Assembly: GCF_001632805.1 (NCBI RefSeq)
Contig: NZ_CP007220.1
Coordinates: 1,054,001-1,118,000 of the forward strand
Origin: Mycobacteroides chelonae CCUG 47445
Lineage (GTDB): Bacteria; Actinomycetota; Actinomycetes; Mycobacteriales; Mycobacteriaceae
Direction: 5' to 3'
DNA length: 64,000 nt
The notes below the pieces were generated by a model, which saw only the letters and a list, made by a program, of their open reading frames with translations, had not been told where the DNA came from and did no database searches. This document shows positions 8,020-17,211 of the stretch, piece by piece. The number at the start of each line of letters is the position of its first letter. Position 1 is the first letter of the stretch. The translations under genes and the position numbers were made by a program.

Positions 8020-9615
8020 TCACATCCGGAAGACGCCGAAGTTCGACGTCCCCTCGATCGGTCCATTGGCAATGGCGGACAGGCACATACCGAGCACCGC
8101 TCGGGTATCGCGGGGGTCGATGACCCCGTCGTCATACAGGCGTCCGGACATGAACATGGGCAGCGACTCTGCCTCGATCTGTGCCTCGATGGCAGCCCGC
8201 ATGGCGGCGTCCGCGTCCTCGTTGACGGCCTGGCCGCGTGCCGCCGCGGCGGCACGGCTCACGATGGAGATGACGCCAGCCAGCTGAGTGCCGCCCATGA
8301 CCGCGGATTTCGCACTGGGCCAGGCGAACAGGAACCGGGGGTCGTAAGCGCGGCCGCACATGCCGTAATGCCCGGCGCCATAGGAGGCCCCGACGATCAA
8401 GGACAGATGGGGCACCGTCGAGTTCGACACGGCGTTGATCATCATCGACCCGTGCTTGATCATGCCGCCCTCTTCGTACTCCTTACCCACCATGTATCCG
8501 GTGGTGTTGTGTACGAAAAGAAGTGGTGTGTTGGTCTGATTGGCCAACTGGATGAACTGAGTGGCCTTCTGCGCTTCTTCGCTGAACAGCACGCCGCGCG
8601 CATTGGCGAGGACGCCGATCGGGTACCCGTGCAGCCTTGCCCAGCCGGTGACCAATGAGGAGCCGTATTGCTCCTTGAACTCGTCGAATTCCGAACCGTC
8701 GACGATCCGCGCGATGACCTCGCGCGGATCGAACGGGATACGCAGGTCCCCGGGGACGATGCCGAGTAGCTCCTCCTGGTCTGCGAGGGGCTCGATCACC
8801 GCCGCGGGCTTGGGGCCCTTCTTGACCCAGTTCAGGCGCGCAACGATCTGCCGTCCGAGCCGTACGGCGTCCTGTTCATCGGCTGCCAGGTAGTCGCCCA
8901 AACCGGAAACGCGGGAGTGCATTTCGGCACCGCCGAGCGATTCGTCATCGGACTCCTCGCCGGTCGCCATCTTGACCAGCGGCGGGCCCGCCAGGAACAC
9001 CTTGGAGCGTTCCTTGATCATCACGACGTGGTCCGACATGCCGGGAATGTAGGCACCACCGGCGGTCGAGTTTCCGAACACCAGGGCGATCGTCGGGATG
9101 CCCGCGGCCGAGAGCCGGGTGAGGTCGCGGAACATCTGTCCGCCGGGAACGAATACTTCCTTCTGGGTGGGCAGGTCCGCGCCACCGGATTCCACCAGTG
9201 AGATCACAGGCAGGCGATTCTTGAAGGCAATATCGTTGGCCCGCAGTACCTTACGCAGTGTCCAGGGGTTACTGGTGCCACCCTTGACGGTGGGGTCGTT
9301 GGCCACGATCATGCACTCGACGCCCTCGACCACGCCGATGCCGGTGACCAGCGAGGCCCCGACGGTGAAGTCGCTGCCCCAGGCCGCGAGCGGACACAGC
9401 TCCAGGAACGGGGAGTCGGGGTCGATGAGCAGCTCGATGCGCTCACGTGCCAGCAGCTTGCCGCGTTCGTGATGGCGGGCAACGTATTTGTCGCCGCCAC
9501 CGGCGAGCGCCTTCGCGGTCTCGGCATTGACCTCGACCAGCTTGGTCGCCATGGCCGCGGCTGCGTCGACGTATTCGGGAGAGTTGGTGTTGACGGCGGT
9601 GCGCAGGATTGTCAC
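8020..9615 (-). CDS. accD2: Acyl-CoA carboxylase beta subunit (carboxyltransferase) AccD2
   Basis: Carboxyltransferase of 531 residues. The GTG at 9615 overlaps the fadE13 stop (GTGA), matching the length of Rv0974c; the longer open frame is not used. Both halves of the carboxyltransferase fold are visible: N-terminal half with [15 protein letters not shown] and the glycine-rich oxyanion segment [14 protein letters not shown]-terminal half with TTGYMVG and [18 protein letters not shown]. The GxGxYGMxGRxxxPRFxxxWP pattern is that of methylcrotonyl-CoA / geranyl-CoA carboxylase beta subunits rather than acetyl- or propionyl-CoA enzymes. It partners AccA2. Confidence 0.92.
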   Translation of the reverse strand: MTILRTAVNTNSPEYVDAAAAMATKLVEVNAETAKALAGGGDKYVARHHERGKLLARERIELLIDPDSPFLELCPLAAWGSDFTVGASLVTGIGVVEGVECMIVANDPTVKGGTSNPWTLRKVLRANDIAFKNRLPVISLVESGGADLPTQKEVFVPGGQMFRDLTRLSAAGIPTIALVFGNSTAGGAYIPGMSDHVVMIKERSKVFLAGPPLVKMATGEESDDESLGGAEMHSRVSGLGDYLAADEQDAVRLGRQIVARLNWVKKGPKPAAVIEPLADQEELLGIVPGDLRIPFDPREVIARIVDGSEFDEFKEQYGSSLVTGWARLHGYPIGVLANARGVLFSEEAQKATQFIQLANQTNTPLLFVHNTTGYMVGKEYEEGGMIKHGSMMINAVSNSTVPHLSLIVGASYGAGHYGMCGRAYDPRFLFAWPSAKSAVMGGTQLAGVISIVSRAAAAARGQAVNEDADAAMRAAIEAQIEAESLPMFMSGRLYDDGVIDPRDTRAVLGMCLSAIANGPIEGTSNFGVFRM

Positions 9616-10769
9616 GACTGGAACCCCAGGAGCTTGGCCGCCAACGACGTGAGGATTTCGGTAGTGCCGCCACCGATCCCGATGATGCGCATGTCGCGGT
9701 ACTGCCGTTCGATCTCGCTCTCGGTCATATAGCCCATGCCTCCGAACAATTGAACGCCTTGGTTGGCCACCCACTCGCCGGCTTCGACGGCGGTGTTCTT
9801 GGCGAAACAGACTTCGGCGATGAGGTTGGTTTCACCGGCAATCGCGCGGTCGACCAGCGCGTGGGTGTACACCCGCGCCACATCGACGCGGCGGGCCATC
9901 TCCGCGAGGGTGTTCTGTACGGATTGACGGGAGATGAGGGGGCGCCCGAAGGTCTCCCTGTTTCTGCACCATTCCACAGTCAGGTCCAGGCAGCGTTGCG
10001 CACTCGAATATGCCTGGGCGGCAAGACCGATTCGCTCGGATACGAAGGCACCGGCGATCTGCGCGAAGCCGGTGTTCTCGCCACCCACCAGGTTCTCGGC
10101 GGGCACCCGCACATCGGTGAAGGACAACTCGGCGGTATCCGAGGAGCGCCAGCCCATCTTGTCGAGCTTGCGGGCGACCTCGAATCCCGGCGTGTCTTTG
10201 TCGATCAGCAGCAGGGAGACTCCGGCGGCCCCCGGGCCGCCGGTGCGGACCGCGGTCACCACGTAGTCCGCGCGCACGCCGGAGGTGATGAAGGTCTTGG
10301 CGCCGTTGACGATGTAGTGATCCCCGTCCTTCTTGGCCGCGGTGGTCAGATGCCCGACATCGGACCCGCCGCCGGGTTCGGTGATGGCCAGCGATCCGAT
10401 GAGATCACCGGCCAGGGTGGGCTTCACGTACTCGTCGATGAGTCGCTGATCGCCGGAGGCGATGATGTGCGGTGTGGAGATGCCGCAGGTGAACAGGGAC
10501 GCGAACACGCCGCCGGGTACACCGGCATAGTGCAGTTCCTCGCACACGATCACGGGATCGATGGCATCTCCGCCGCCACCGCCGACCTCCTCCGGCGCAC
10601 CTGGGCCGAGGAGGCCCAGATCGCCAGCCTTGCGGTGCAATTCACGAGGAAGCAGGCCGTCACGTTCCCATTCGTTGACATGCGGCAAGATCTCGCGCTC
10701 GGCGAAGTCGCGCACGGTCTCCCGAAGCGCCTTGCGCTCCGGGGTGTTCCAGGAATTCACGGCGGTCAC
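9612..10769 (-). CDS. fadE13: Acyl-CoA dehydrogenase FadE13
   Basis: Second acyl-CoA dehydrogenase of the operon, 385 residues, Rv0975c-like. Motifs: LAITEPGGGSDVG (FAD/substrate contact), GAKTFITSG, and a C-terminal QLFGGMGYMTESEIERQYRDMRI stretch containing the usual R-D-x-R of the family; the GIGGGT segment follows. GTG start at 10769 overlaps the AtuA-like stop by four bases, and its own stop overlaps the accD2 start. Equivalent genes in Pseudomonas are atuD/liuA (citronellyl-CoA or isovaleryl-CoA dehydrogenase). Which acyl-CoA is used cannot be decided from sequence. Confidence 0.9.
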   Translation of the reverse strand: MTAVNSWNTPERKALRETVRDFAEREILPHVNEWERDGLLPRELHRKAGDLGLLGPGAPEEVGGGGGDAIDPVIVCEELHYAGVPGGVFASLFTCGISTPHIIASGDQRLIDEYVKPTLAGDLIGSLAITEPGGGSDVGHLTTAAKKDGDHYIVNGAKTFITSGVRADYVVTAVRTGGPGAAGVSLLLIDKDTPGFEVARKLDKMGWRSSDTAELSFTDVRVPAENLVGGENTGFAQIAGAFVSERIGLAAQAYSSAQRCLDLTVEWCRNRETFGRPLISRQSVQNTLAEMARRVDVARVYTHALVDRAIAGETNLIAEVCFAKNTAVEAGEWVANQGVQLFGGMGYMTESEIERQYRDMRIIGIGGGTTEILTSLAAKLLGFQS

Positions 10770-12481
10770 TTTCCTTCCAATAGGGATTCGGGGACGTCGA
10801 TCTCACGGGAACGCAGCCATTCGCCAATTCCCTTGGCCTGTGGGTCAAACCGGGCCTGATAGGCCACACCCTTGCCGAGGATGTCCTGGATGACGAAGTT
10901 CACGGCCCGCAGCTTGGGCAGCAGGTAGCGCGCCACCTCCAACTGCTCGGTTTCCGGCAGCAGCTCTCGCAGCGCGTCGATGGTCAGGGCATGCGCAAGC
11001 CAGCGGTATTCCTCATCGGTGCGCACCCAGACGCCGACGTTGGCACTGCCGCCCTTGTCGCCGCTGCGAGCACCCGCAAGGGTGCCCAGCGGGATTCGGC
11101 GTACCGGCCCGGCCGGAAGTGGTTCGGGCAGCGCCGCTGCCGGCGCGTCGGCGAGGGGCAGCGTCTGGGAGGCCTGTGCGATATCGATACGCGAGCCATC
11201 GGCCAGCACGGCCACGTGCGGAACCTTCTCTGCGGGGACGTATCCCGGCGTGAACACGCCGTACGGTTCGCCGTCCTTGGGAGGGGTGGTGACGTGGAAG
11301 CCGGGGTAACTCGCCAGGGCCAGCTCCACCGCGGCGTTGGAGAACTGCCGACCCACCTTGTTCGGGTCGGAGTCGCGCACCATCACGTGCAGCAGGGCGC
11401 TGGCCGCCTGTTCGGTGTCGGCATTCGGATGATCGGTGCGGCCCAGCGTCCATTGGATGTCCTGCGGTGCTCCGGAGGGGGACGACAGGGCGGATTCCAA
11501 CTGCTTGCGGGTCAGATCCGCCTTGGCGTCGATATCGAGTCCGGTGAGCACGAACGTCATCTGATTGCGGAAGCCGCCCAAGGCGTTCAGCGACACCTTC
11601 AGGTCCGGCGGTGGTGCCTCGCCCGTCACACCGGAGACCCGCACCCGGTCGGGGCCCTCCTGGGTCAGCTCGATGCTGTCGATCCGGGTGGTGACATCAG
11701 GGTTGGCGTACCGCGCCCCGGTGATCTCATAGAGCAGCTGTGCGGTGACGGTGCCCACGCTGACCGCGCCGCCGGTACCCGTGTGCTTCGTGATGACAGA
11801 CGAACCGTCCTCATGTACCTCGGCCAGCGGGAACCCGGCACGCGAAAGGTCAGGGATCTCGGTGAAGAAGGCGTAGTTGCCGCCGGTGGCCTGGGTGCCG
11901 CACTCGATGATGTGCCCGGCCGCGACCGCACCGGCGAGCTTGTCGTAGTCGTCGCGGCGCCACCCGAAGTGTGCGGCGGCGGGGCCGACGATCACGGAGG
12001 CGTCGGTGACCCGGCCGGTGACCACGATGTCAGCCCCGGAATTGAGGCATTCCACGATGCCCCAGGCGCCGAGATAGGCATTGGCGGTCAGTGGTGACCC
12101 CAGTCCGAGCTCTGCGGCACGGGGCAGCAGATCGTCGCCCTCGACATGTGCGACGTTGGCCGCGATTCCCAGTTTTTCCGCGAGTGCGCGGATGGCCTCC
12201 GCCAGACCCGCGGGGTTCAGACCGCCGGCGTTGGCGACGATCTTGACGCCCTTGTCCTGGGCCAGGCCCAGGCACTGCTCGAGCTGGCGCAGGAACGTCT
12301 TGGCGTAGCCGCGTTCGGGGGCCTTGGCGCGATCGCGCCCGAGGATGAGCATCGTCAGTTCGGCCAGATAGTCGCCGGTCAGGTAGTCGAGTTCACCGCC
12401 GGTGAGCATCTCGTGCATGGCCGATATTCGGTCACCGTAAAAGCCTGAACAGTTCCCAATTCGTACCGGCGCAGTGGTCAC
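10766..12481 (-). CDS. AtuA-family (DUF1446) protein, acyclic terpene utilisation-like
   Basis: First gene of the six-gene operon, 571 residues with a GTG start at 12481. It reads as the DUF1446/AtuA family: N-terminal IGNCSGFYGDR, VVTGRVTDASV and GHIIECGTQATGG segments, and a C-terminal LGTLAGARSGDKGGSANVGV domain (about 460-560) that can occur as a separate small domain in other bacteria. AtuA is required for growth on citronellol and geraniol in Pseudomonas, with a reaction not settled. Position equals Rv0976c. A palindrome at 12560-12575, 79 bp upstream of the start, is a plausible operator. Confidence 0.88.
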   Translation of the reverse strand: MTTAPVRIGNCSGFYGDRISAMHEMLTGGELDYLTGDYLAELTMLILGRDRAKAPERGYAKTFLRQLEQCLGLAQDKGVKIVANAGGLNPAGLAEAIRALAEKLGIAANVAHVEGDDLLPRAAELGLGSPLTANAYLGAWGIVECLNSGADIVVTGRVTDASVIVGPAAAHFGWRRDDYDKLAGAVAAGHIIECGTQATGGNYAFFTEIPDLSRAGFPLAEVHEDGSSVITKHTGTGGAVSVGTVTAQLLYEITGARYANPDVTTRIDSIELTQEGPDRVRVSGVTGEAPPPDLKVSLNALGGFRNQMTFVLTGLDIDAKADLTRKQLESALSSPSGAPQDIQWTLGRTDHPNADTEQAASALLHVMVRDSDPNKVGRQFSNAAVELALASYPGFHVTTPPKDGEPYGVFTPGYVPAEKVPHVAVLADGSRIDIAQASQTLPLADAPAAALPEPLPAGPVRRIPLGTLAGARSGDKGGSANVGVWVRTDEEYRWLAHALTIDALRELLPETEQLEVARYLLPKLRAVNFVIQDILGKGVAYQARFDPQAKGIGEWLRSREIDVPESLLEGK

Positions 12482-12559
12482 GGTGGTCCTCTCGAGGTCG
12501 GCATCGACTGCTCGTGCGCTGCCAAATTACCCCACGCACTAAAACGTCAATCTAGCGGT

Positions 12560-12575
12560 CCAACCAAGTGGTTGG
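12560..12575. promoter_or_regulatory. 16-bp palindrome, possible operator of the AtuA-acc operon
   Basis: ccaacca-ag-tggttgg is a perfect inverted repeat of TetR/FadR-operator shape. It lies in the 313-bp divergent region (12482-12794) between the AtuA-like gene and rpmF, 79 bp upstream of the operon start codon. I see nothing else gene-like in this intergenic stretch. The regulator is not in the window. Confidence 0.5.
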
Positions 12576-12794
12576 CCGAGCCCAGGTGGCGGCATCGACA
12601 CGCCGTCTTGTGGTGAGGAAATGCGATACGAATCCGCCGCGATACGGCGTGTCGGCGCGGATTGATCCGAGCAAATTTGCAGCTCACGTCCGCCACCGGC
12701 TATCGTGTGGTGATTGTCGCTCGCTGCGCCCGACATGTTGGCGCGGCGCGGGCGAATGACACAGAAACCTGAGAAATAAGGAGAGGGCGCGACC

Positions 12795-12968
12795 ATGGCC
12801 GTCCCCAAGCGGAGAATGTCCCGCTCGAATACCCGTAGCCGGCGCTCGCAGTGGAAGGCCACTGCCACTGAGCTGGTCAATGTCACTGTCGGCGGACAGA
12901 ACCACAAGGTTCCCCGTCGCCTGCTCAAGGCTGCCCGCCTCGGGCTCATCGATCTCGACCGTCGCTGA
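12795..12968 (+). CDS. rpmF: 50S ribosomal protein L32, cysteine-free form
   Basis: 57-residue ribosomal protein L32 starting [17 protein letters not shown] and ending GLIDLDRR, nearly identical in pattern to M. tuberculosis Rv0979A. A good ribosome site (aaggagagg) precedes the ATG. There is no cysteine, so this is the zinc-independent form. Gene position directly before mprA is conserved among mycobacteria. Confidence 0.97.
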   Translation: MAVPKRRMSRSNTRSRRSQWKATATELVNVTVGGQNHKVPRRLLKAARLGLIDLDRR

Positions 12969-12985
12969 ACGACGCGAGACCTGAT

Positions 12986-13012
12986 TCTCAGGCTTCCTCA
13001 GTAATATCTCAG
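12986..13012 (+). promoter_or_regulatory. MprA-box-like direct repeats upstream of mprA
   Basis: Three hexamers tctcag (12986), cctcag (12996) and tctcag (13007) recur every 10-11 bp, that is on one face of the helix, 24 bp before the mprA start codon. MprA is known to bind loosely conserved direct repeats upstream of its own gene and of pepD; a matching pair is found before pepD in this window. Confidence 0.7.
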
Positions 13013-13035
13013 CCGCACGGTTAACACTGGTACCT

Positions 13036-13722
13036 GTGCGAATTCTTGTAGTCGATGATGACCGCGCTGTGCGCGAGTCGTTGAGACGGTCTTTGTCCTT
13101 CAATGGGTACTCGGTGGATCTGGCCGAGGACGGCGTCGATGCGCTGAATGTCATCGCGGCCGACCGGCCTGATGCGCTGGTGCTCGACGTGATGATGCCC
13201 AAGCTCGACGGACTCGAGGTATGCCGTCGCCTGCGCAGCACCGGAGATGATCTGCCGATCCTGGTGCTCACCGCACGAGACTCGGTCTCCGAGCGCGTGG
13301 CGGGTCTGGATGCGGGCGCGGATGATTACCTCCCCAAGCCTTTCGCGCTTGAGGAACTCTTGGCCCGGATGCGGGCGCTGCTGCGCCGGACCACTGTCGA
13401 CGAATCGGCAGACGCTGCCACGCTGAGCTTCGGTGATCTCACGCTCGACCCCGTTACCCGCGAGGTGTACCGGGGCACTCGGTCGATCAGCCTGACCCGT
13501 ACCGAATTCGCGCTGCTGGAAATGCTCATGACGAACCCCCGGCGGGTGCTCACGCGCAGCCGCATCCTCGAAGAGGTGTGGGGATTCGACTTTCCGACGT
13601 CCGGTAATGCACTTGAGGTGTATGTCGGTTATCTGCGGCGCAAGACCGAAGCCGAGGGGGAGCTCAGGCTCATCCACACCGTTCGCGGTGTCGGCTACGT
13701 GCTGCGGGAGACCCCTCCGTAA
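13036..13722 (+). CDS. mprA: Response regulator MprA
   Basis: OmpR/PhoB-type response regulator, 228 residues, Rv0981-like. Receiver domain residues 1-115 with the acidic cluster DDD (7-9), phosphoacceptor Asp in VLDVMMPK (D51), Thr in LTARDS and Lys in LPKPFAL. The DNA-binding winged helix covers about 130-225 ([36 protein letters not shown]). It responds with MprB to envelope stress and activates sigE, sigB, pepD and its own operon in M. tuberculosis. mprB starts five bases after its stop. MprA-box-like repeats immediately upstream fit autoregulation. Confidence 0.96.
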   Translation: MRILVVDDDRAVRESLRRSLSFNGYSVDLAEDGVDALNVIAADRPDALVLDVMMPKLDGLEVCRRLRSTGDDLPILVLTARDSVSERVAGLDAGADDYLPKPFALEELLARMRALLRRTTVDESADAATLSFGDLTLDPVTREVYRGTRSISLTRTEFALLEMLMTNPRRVLTRSRILEEVWGFDFPTSGNALEVYVGYLRRKTEAEGELRLIHTVRGVGYVLRETPP

Positions 13723-13727
13723 TCCCT

Positions 13728-15278
13728 ATGGCGACACTACGGATGCGCAGACCGACGTCTGCAATGTTCTCTCCACTACGGGCAACCAGCTCATCGGTAT
13801 CGCTGCGCTGGCGCGTGATGCTGCTTGCGATGTCGATGGTGGCGATGGTCGTGGTGCTGATGGCCGTGGCTTCATACCTGTTGGTGTCCACGGCGTTGTA
13901 TCGCGATGTCGACAAGCAGCTCAACGATCGTGCCAACCTGCTTATCGGCAGTGGGTTGCTGTCGGTGGACCCACGTCGCGCAATCGAAGGGACCGCGTAC
14001 TCCGCCGATGTCAACGCCAAGCTGATCTTTCCGGGGCTCATCACGTTCTCGGCGACACAGCAGGGACAGATCATTCCCTATGGCGCTCCCGAGCAGGCGG
14101 TGACCCGCGGCGAGCTGGAGCAGTCGCTGCGCACCGTCAATCATCAACGCGTGCTTGCACTTAGGCTCGACAATGGCAGCACGCTGATCATGGCGAAATC
14201 GCTCGACCCCACCGATACCGTGCTACGCCGACTGGGCTGGGTGTTGCTGATTGTCGGCGGCGTGGGCGTGGCGGTAGCGGCAGCCGCTGGAGCCGTGGTG
14301 GCCGGCACCGGGTTGCGGCCGGTGGCCAGGCTCACCGATGCCGCCGAACGCGTAGCCCGAACAGATGATCTGCGCCCCATTGCCGTCACCGGCAGCGACG
14401 AATTGGCGCGGCTCACAATCAGTTTCAACACCATGTTGCGGGCCCTGGCTGAGTCCCGAGACCGCCAGGCACGTCTGGTGACCGACGCGGGTCACGAGCT
14501 GCGCACGCCGCTGACCTCGTTGCGCACCAATACCGAGCTACTGATGGCCGCCATGCAACCGGGCGCCCCCCGCCTACCCGACGAGGAAATGGAAGCGCTG
14601 CAACTCGATGTGATCGCCCAGATCGAGGAATTGTCCACCTTGGTAGGCGATTTGGTCGATCTGGCGCGTGGTGACGGTGCCGACATCGTGCATGAGCCGG
14701 TAGACCTGGTCGAGGTGGTCGAGGGCACTTTGGAACGAGTCCGCCGCCGCCGCAATGACATCGAATTCGACGTCGTCATGCAGCCGTGGCAGGTCTACGG
14801 AGACGCGGCAGGACTTTCGCGCGCGGTTCTCAATCTGCTCGACAACGCGGCGAAGTGGAGCCCATCGGGTACCACGGTGTCGGTGCGGTTGGCCCAGGTG
14901 GACGCGGCGCACGCCGAGCTGGTGATCTCCGATCGTGGGCCCGGGATTCCGCCCGCCGAACGGGATCTGGTCTTCGAACGGTTCTACCGGGCCACCCCGG
15001 CCCGGGGAATGCCGGGATCGGGTTTGGGGTTGGCCATCGTGAAGCAAGTTGTGCTCAAACATGGTGGCGCGATCAAGGTCGAGGAGACGGAACCCGGTGC
15101 GGTGGTCGACGGCAGTCCGGCCCCGGGTACGTCGATGCACGTGCTCCTTCCGGGCCGTCCCGGACCCATCGGGCACCCCGACGGGGGTGGCGCCGCCGGG
15201 CGCCGGAAGTCTGCGCCAAACGCGAGGGAGATCTCAGTGGATTCTCAGTCCGCTCCGGCAGCGTGGCACCCGAGCTAG
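13728..15278 (+). CDS. mprB: Sensor histidine kinase MprB
   Basis: Membrane histidine kinase of about 516 residues, Rv0982-like. Order: short cytoplasmic N-terminus, TM1 about residues 27-50 (MLLAMSMVAMVVVLM...), extracytoplasmic sensor to about 165, TM2 about 166-190 (WVLLIVGGVGVAV), HAMP linker, dimerisation/phosphoacceptor site with His at about residue 256 (TDAGHELRTPLTS), then the ATPase domain with NLLDNAAKWS, DRGPGIPP and GSGLGLAIVKQ. It autophosphorylates and controls MprA. In M. tuberculosis the extracytoplasmic part interacts with DnaK and senses surface stress. The end of the gene contains the putative MprA box of pepD. Confidence 0.95.
   Translation: MATLRMRRPTSAMFSPLRATSSSVSLRWRVMLLAMSMVAMVVVLMAVASYLLVSTALYRDVDKQLNDRANLLIGSGLLSVDPRRAIEGTAYSADVNAKLIFPGLITFSATQQGQIIPYGAPEQAVTRGELEQSLRTVNHQRVLALRLDNGSTLIMAKSLDPTDTVLRRLGWVLLIVGGVGVAVAAAAGAVVAGTGLRPVARLTDAAERVARTDDLRPIAVTGSDELARLTISFNTMLRALAESRDRQARLVTDAGHELRTPLTSLRTNTELLMAAMQPGAPRLPDEEMEALQLDVIAQIEELSTLVGDLVDLARGDGADIVHEPVDLVEVVEGTLERVRRRRNDIEFDVVMQPWQVYGDAAGLSRAVLNLLDNAAKWSPSGTTVSVRLAQVDAAHAELVISDRGPGIPPAERDLVFERFYRATPARGMPGSGLGLAIVKQVVLKHGGAIKVEETEPGAVVDGSPAPGTSMHVLLPGRPGPIGHPDGGGAAGRRKSAPNAREISVDSQSAPAAWHPS
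15232..15248 (+). promoter_or_regulatory. MprA-box-like direct repeat upstream of pepD
   Basis: tctcag occurs at 15232-15237 and 15243-15248 (11-bp period), inside the last codons of mprB and about 72 bp before the pepD start. Same hexamer and spacing as the repeats before mprA, consistent with MprA control of pepD. Confidence 0.7.
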
Positions 15279-15319
15279 TCGATCGTGAACGCCTATGAAG
15301 GACGGGTGAGGAAGTACCT

Positions 15320-16621
15320 ATGACCAACGACCCCCACGGCAATTGGGCCTACCGGCCGTCCGGTCACTACTCCGGGCAACAAGCGCCGACGCATCATGCG
15401 CAGTCCGGCCACCACTATCAGGGCCAGGCATACGGATACTCGCCGCAGCAGCCGCCGAATCAGCAGCGTCCCCCTCAGCCGCAGAATCAAGCGCCCCGGG
15501 GGAAGCGCAGCGGTGGGCTCGTGGTGGGTGCGACCGTCCTGGCCCTGGTCTCCGGTGGGCTGGGCGGAACCGTGGGTGCCGTCGTCGCCGACCGCCAACA
15601 CAAGGCGCCCGTCGTCACCAGCGGCAGCACCGGCTTGACGCCTATCGCTCCGGGCCGTCAGCCTGCCGCGCAACAGGTGTCCGCGCTGCCCGCGGGATCG
15701 GTGGAACAGGTTGCGGCCAAGGTGCTTCCGAGTGTCGTCAAGCTCGAAACGATCATGGGTCGTTCGAGTGAAGAGGGATCAGGGGTCATCCTCTCGGCCG
15801 ACGGTTTGGTGCTTACCAACGCGCACGTCGTTCAGGCGGCGGGCGAACCCGGCGCCAAGACCACCGCCACCATCGCGGGCGGCAAGAACTCGCCCTTCAC
15901 CGTGGTGGGGATCGATCCCGCCACCGACATCGCCGTGATCCGGATCACCGGCGCTTCGGGCCTGACGCCCGTCGCACTCGGCTCGTCCGCGAATCTTGTT
16001 GTGGGGCAGTCGGTTGTCGCGATCGGTTCTCCGTTGGGTCTGGACGGCACGGTGACCACAGGCATCGTCAGCTCGCTGAACCGCCCCGTATTCACCGCGG
16101 GACAGGCAGGTAACCAGGACACCGTGCTGGACGCCATCCAGACCGATGCCGCGATCAACCCGGGTAACTCCGGTGGTGCGCTGGTCAACCTGAACGGCGA
16201 GCTGGTGGGCATCAACTCCGCCATCGCGACCATGGGTGGAGATTCCAGCGGCGAGACACAAGGTGGATCCATCGGCCTGGGCTTTGCGATTCCGGTCGAC
16301 CAAGCCAAGCGGGTCGCCGATCAACTGATCGCCAACGGCCACGCCACCCACGCTTCCCTGGGAGTTCGGGTTGGCAATGAGAAGGAGATCCAGGGCGCCA
16401 AGATCGTCGAGGTGGTTGCCGGTGGTGCCGCCGAGAAGGCCGGAGTGCCCAACGGGTCGGTCGTCACGAAGGTGGACAACCGCCCGGTGAACAGCGCCGA
16501 CGGACTTGTAGCCGCAGTGCGTTCCAAGGCGCCGGGCGACAAGGTGACCCTGACGTACACCGATGGCAACGGCGGCCCGGAGAAGACCGTGGATGTGACA
16601 TTGGGTGAGGTCGCCCGATGA
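15320..16621 (+). CDS. pepD: HtrA-like membrane serine protease PepD
   Basis: HtrA/DegP-family protease, 433 residues, Rv0983-like. A Gln/Pro/His-rich cytoplasmic tail (1-60) precedes one membrane helix (about 65-88). The trypsin-like domain carries the full triad: H169 in TNAHVV, D203 in TDIAVI and S284 in GNSGGAL. A PDZ domain occupies about 335-430 (VAGGAAEKAGVPNGSVVTKVDN). It degrades misfolded envelope proteins and feeds back on the MprAB-SigE stress response. It is cotranscribed with or downstream of mprAB, and its stop overlaps the moaB2 start (ATGA). Confidence 0.95.
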   Translation: MTNDPHGNWAYRPSGHYSGQQAPTHHAQSGHHYQGQAYGYSPQQPPNQQRPPQPQNQAPRGKRSGGLVVGATVLALVSGGLGGTVGAVVADRQHKAPVVTSGSTGLTPIAPGRQPAAQQVSALPAGSVEQVAAKVLPSVVKLETIMGRSSEEGSGVILSADGLVLTNAHVVQAAGEPGAKTTATIAGGKNSPFTVVGIDPATDIAVIRITGASGLTPVALGSSANLVVGQSVVAIGSPLGLDGTVTTGIVSSLNRPVFTAGQAGNQDTVLDAIQTDAAINPGNSGGALVNLNGELVGINSAIATMGGDSSGETQGGSIGLGFAIPVDQAKRVADQLIANGHATHASLGVRVGNEKEIQGAKIVEVVAGGAAEKAGVPNGSVVTKVDNRPVNSADGLVAAVRSKAPGDKVTLTYTDGNGGPEKTVDVTLGEVAR

Positions 16622-17154
16622 CTCAGATGTCCCTGCGAGCCGTTACGGTTGCTTCCATGACAGAGCTTGAGGTGCTACCGGTGGGGCGATCTCTGGTCGT
16701 CATCGTCAACGACAGAACGGCCCACGGCGACCAGGACACCAGTGGTCCGCTGGTCACTGAGCTGCTCTCGGAGGCCGGGATTGTGGTCGACGGTGTGGTG
16801 GCGGTCGAGGGAGACCTGACCGAGATTCAGAACGCGGTCAACACCGCGGTCATCGGCGGTGTGGATCTCGTGGTGACCGTGGGTGGCACCGGCGTCACCC
16901 CGCGTGATGTCACCCCTGAGGCCACTCAGCCGCTGCTCGACCGCGAGCTGCTCGGGATCGCTGAGGCCATCCGGTCGTCGGGGCTTGCGGCGGGTGTCAC
17001 CGAGGCTGGTCTGTCACGCGGCGTGGCGGGTATTTCGGGAAGCACCCTGGTGGTCAACATTGCGGGAACGCGTGCTGCGGTGCGCGATGGAATGGCCACG
17101 GTGACACCGATGGCGATTCAGATCATCGAGCAGCTATCGAGTCTGGAGATTTGA
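16618..17154 (+). CDS. moaB2: MoaB/Mog-type molybdopterin protein MoaB2
   Basis: 178-residue MoaB-fold protein, Rv0984-like. Typical MPT-binding loops are seen: VVIVNDRT, VVTVGGTGVTPRDVTPEA (about 87-104), and GGISGSTL-like AGISGSTLVVNIAG. The ATG at 16618 overlaps the pepD stop; an internal ATG at 16657 is an alternative start giving 165 residues. Adenylylation of molybdopterin is the known activity of the fold. In M. tuberculosis the paralogue interacts with SigE-pathway genes only by location, so a role in stress is not shown. Confidence 0.88.
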   Translation: MTQMSLRAVTVASMTELEVLPVGRSLVVIVNDRTAHGDQDTSGPLVTELLSEAGIVVDGVVAVEGDLTEIQNAVNTAVIGGVDLVVTVGGTGVTPRDVTPEATQPLLDRELLGIAEAIRSSGLAAGVTEAGLSRGVAGISGSTLVVNIAGTRAAVRDGMATVTPMAIQIIEQLSSLEI

Positions 17155-17187
17155 TCGGGTGCCGACCCCCGAGGGCCCTGATTGTGA

Positions 17188-17211
17188 CCTTCGCCACAAA
17201 AGTGGCGAAGG
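17188..17211. terminator. Hairpin after moaB2 (10-bp stem)
   Basis: ccttcgccac (17188-17197), loop aaaa, gtggcgaagg (17202-17211): a perfect stem starting 33 bases after the moaB2 stop. No T-tract follows, as is usual for mycobacterial terminators. It probably separates the mprAB-pepD-moaB2 transcript from the porin region. Confidence 0.65.

Noticed and set aside
9609..10859. Long open frame of 416 codons on the plus strand over fadE13.
   Set aside because: Antisense shadow of a high-GC gene; no family-like motifs, and the minus-strand frame is a complete acyl-CoA dehydrogenase.
12568..12759. 63-codon frame before rpmF as a small gene.
   Set aside because: No ribosome site, Arg-rich shadow composition, and it crosses the palindrome in the intergenic region.
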